Below are positions 31,838 through 32,253 of a DNA stretch of 32,253 nt, one piece after another. Made by a program: the position numbers and the translations under genes. The DNA is from Paramacrobiotus richtersi (Eukaryota; Tardigrada; Eutardigrada; Parachela; Macrobiotidae), in contig JAQGAU010000275.1 in NCBI GenBank assembly GCA_034698045.1, positions 1-32,253 on the forward strand. Direction: 5' to 3'. The notes under the pieces were generated by a model. The model saw only the letters and a program-made list of their open reading frames with translations, had not been told where the DNA came from and made no database searches. The stretch's first letter is position 1; each line of letters starts with the position of its first letter.

Positions 31838-32253
31838 GTAATGGAAAATGCACTACTCATCTATGTCCACATCACAATGATATGTGTCTCAGAAGCTTGA
31901 CTATGTAGTTTTTTTTGTCATTTATACGAGGTACAAGTAAAAAGTTCTGCAACTGATCGCGCAGCTCCGCTCCGGCCACTCATTTCAATGTGGCTTTATT
32001 TATTTATTATAAACGGTTGTTTGATCTTTTGTATAAAGTCAAAAGGAGGCAGAAATCGTAGAAGATAAGGCAGCAGGAAAATAATTTCCGAAGTTATTTT
32101 TTTGCCGCTGTCACGACCAGTTTCCAAGATCTCTTAAAAAATTTGTTTAGTCGTTATTTTCGATAAACCAGAGCCTTTCTCCGGATATTTAGGAAGGACA
32201 TGCTATGGCTCAGAAATGTTATTCGACTGAAGCTCTGCGGACTTAAGGTGCGT
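31838..32253 (+). other. Probable intron 1 of DXO-like copy D
   Basis: The stretch is AT-rich with no exon 2 match and no recognised repeat. The region may carry an insertion relative to the short intron 1 of copies A (103 bases) and B (99 bases). Confidence 0.35.

Overview
The window reads as nuclear DNA of an invertebrate animal. Genes are split by short GT..AG introns, several have TATA boxes, and the products are metazoan types: an apextrin-like MACPF protein, rhodopsin-family GPCRs and a claudin-like four-TM protein. A compact ecdysozoan such as a tardigrade would fit, but that is an inference; no rRNA, tRNA or species marker was seen.

Layout. Minus strand 1-4615: the 5' six exons of a secreted protein with a signal peptide, two successive MACPF domains and the start of an ApeC domain; its 3' end lies outside the window. 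Plus strand 6470-7486 and 10246-11259: two paralogous intronless GPCRs with NRG in place of DRY, separated by about 1 kb unusually dense in hairpins (8060-9064). Minus strand 12375-14766: a diverged, apparently frame-broken DXO/Rai1-like copy. Minus strand 15453-16787: a three-exon claudin/PMP22-like gene. Plus strand 18853-19989: a two-exon GPCR with NRL in place of DRY. Plus strand 21268-32253: a tandem array of three DXO/Rai1-like genes (two complete seven-exon copies, the third cut by the window end after exon 1), with promoter and upstream blocks duplicated along with the genes.

Mobile DNA is concentrated in the DXO-like array. Intron 4 of the first copy carries a 1.7-kb foldback-type element with long terminal inverted repeats made largely of GGTANT hexamers and flanked by a perfect 9-bp target-site duplication. 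A 173-bp palindromic element with TA borders lies inside it. Two more inverted-repeat elements lie upstream of the second and third copies; the latter has a TAA duplication and splits an upstream region conserved between copies.

The main biological points are: (1) the DXO/Rai1-like proteins keep the fold signatures but have lost most catalytic residues, so they look like an amplified family of decapping-exonuclease pseudoenzymes; (2) one apextrin-like protein has two MACPF domains; (3) the foldback element with a clean 9-bp duplication. All splice models were built by eye from GT/AG sites, matching phases and paralogue comparison; no database search was possible.
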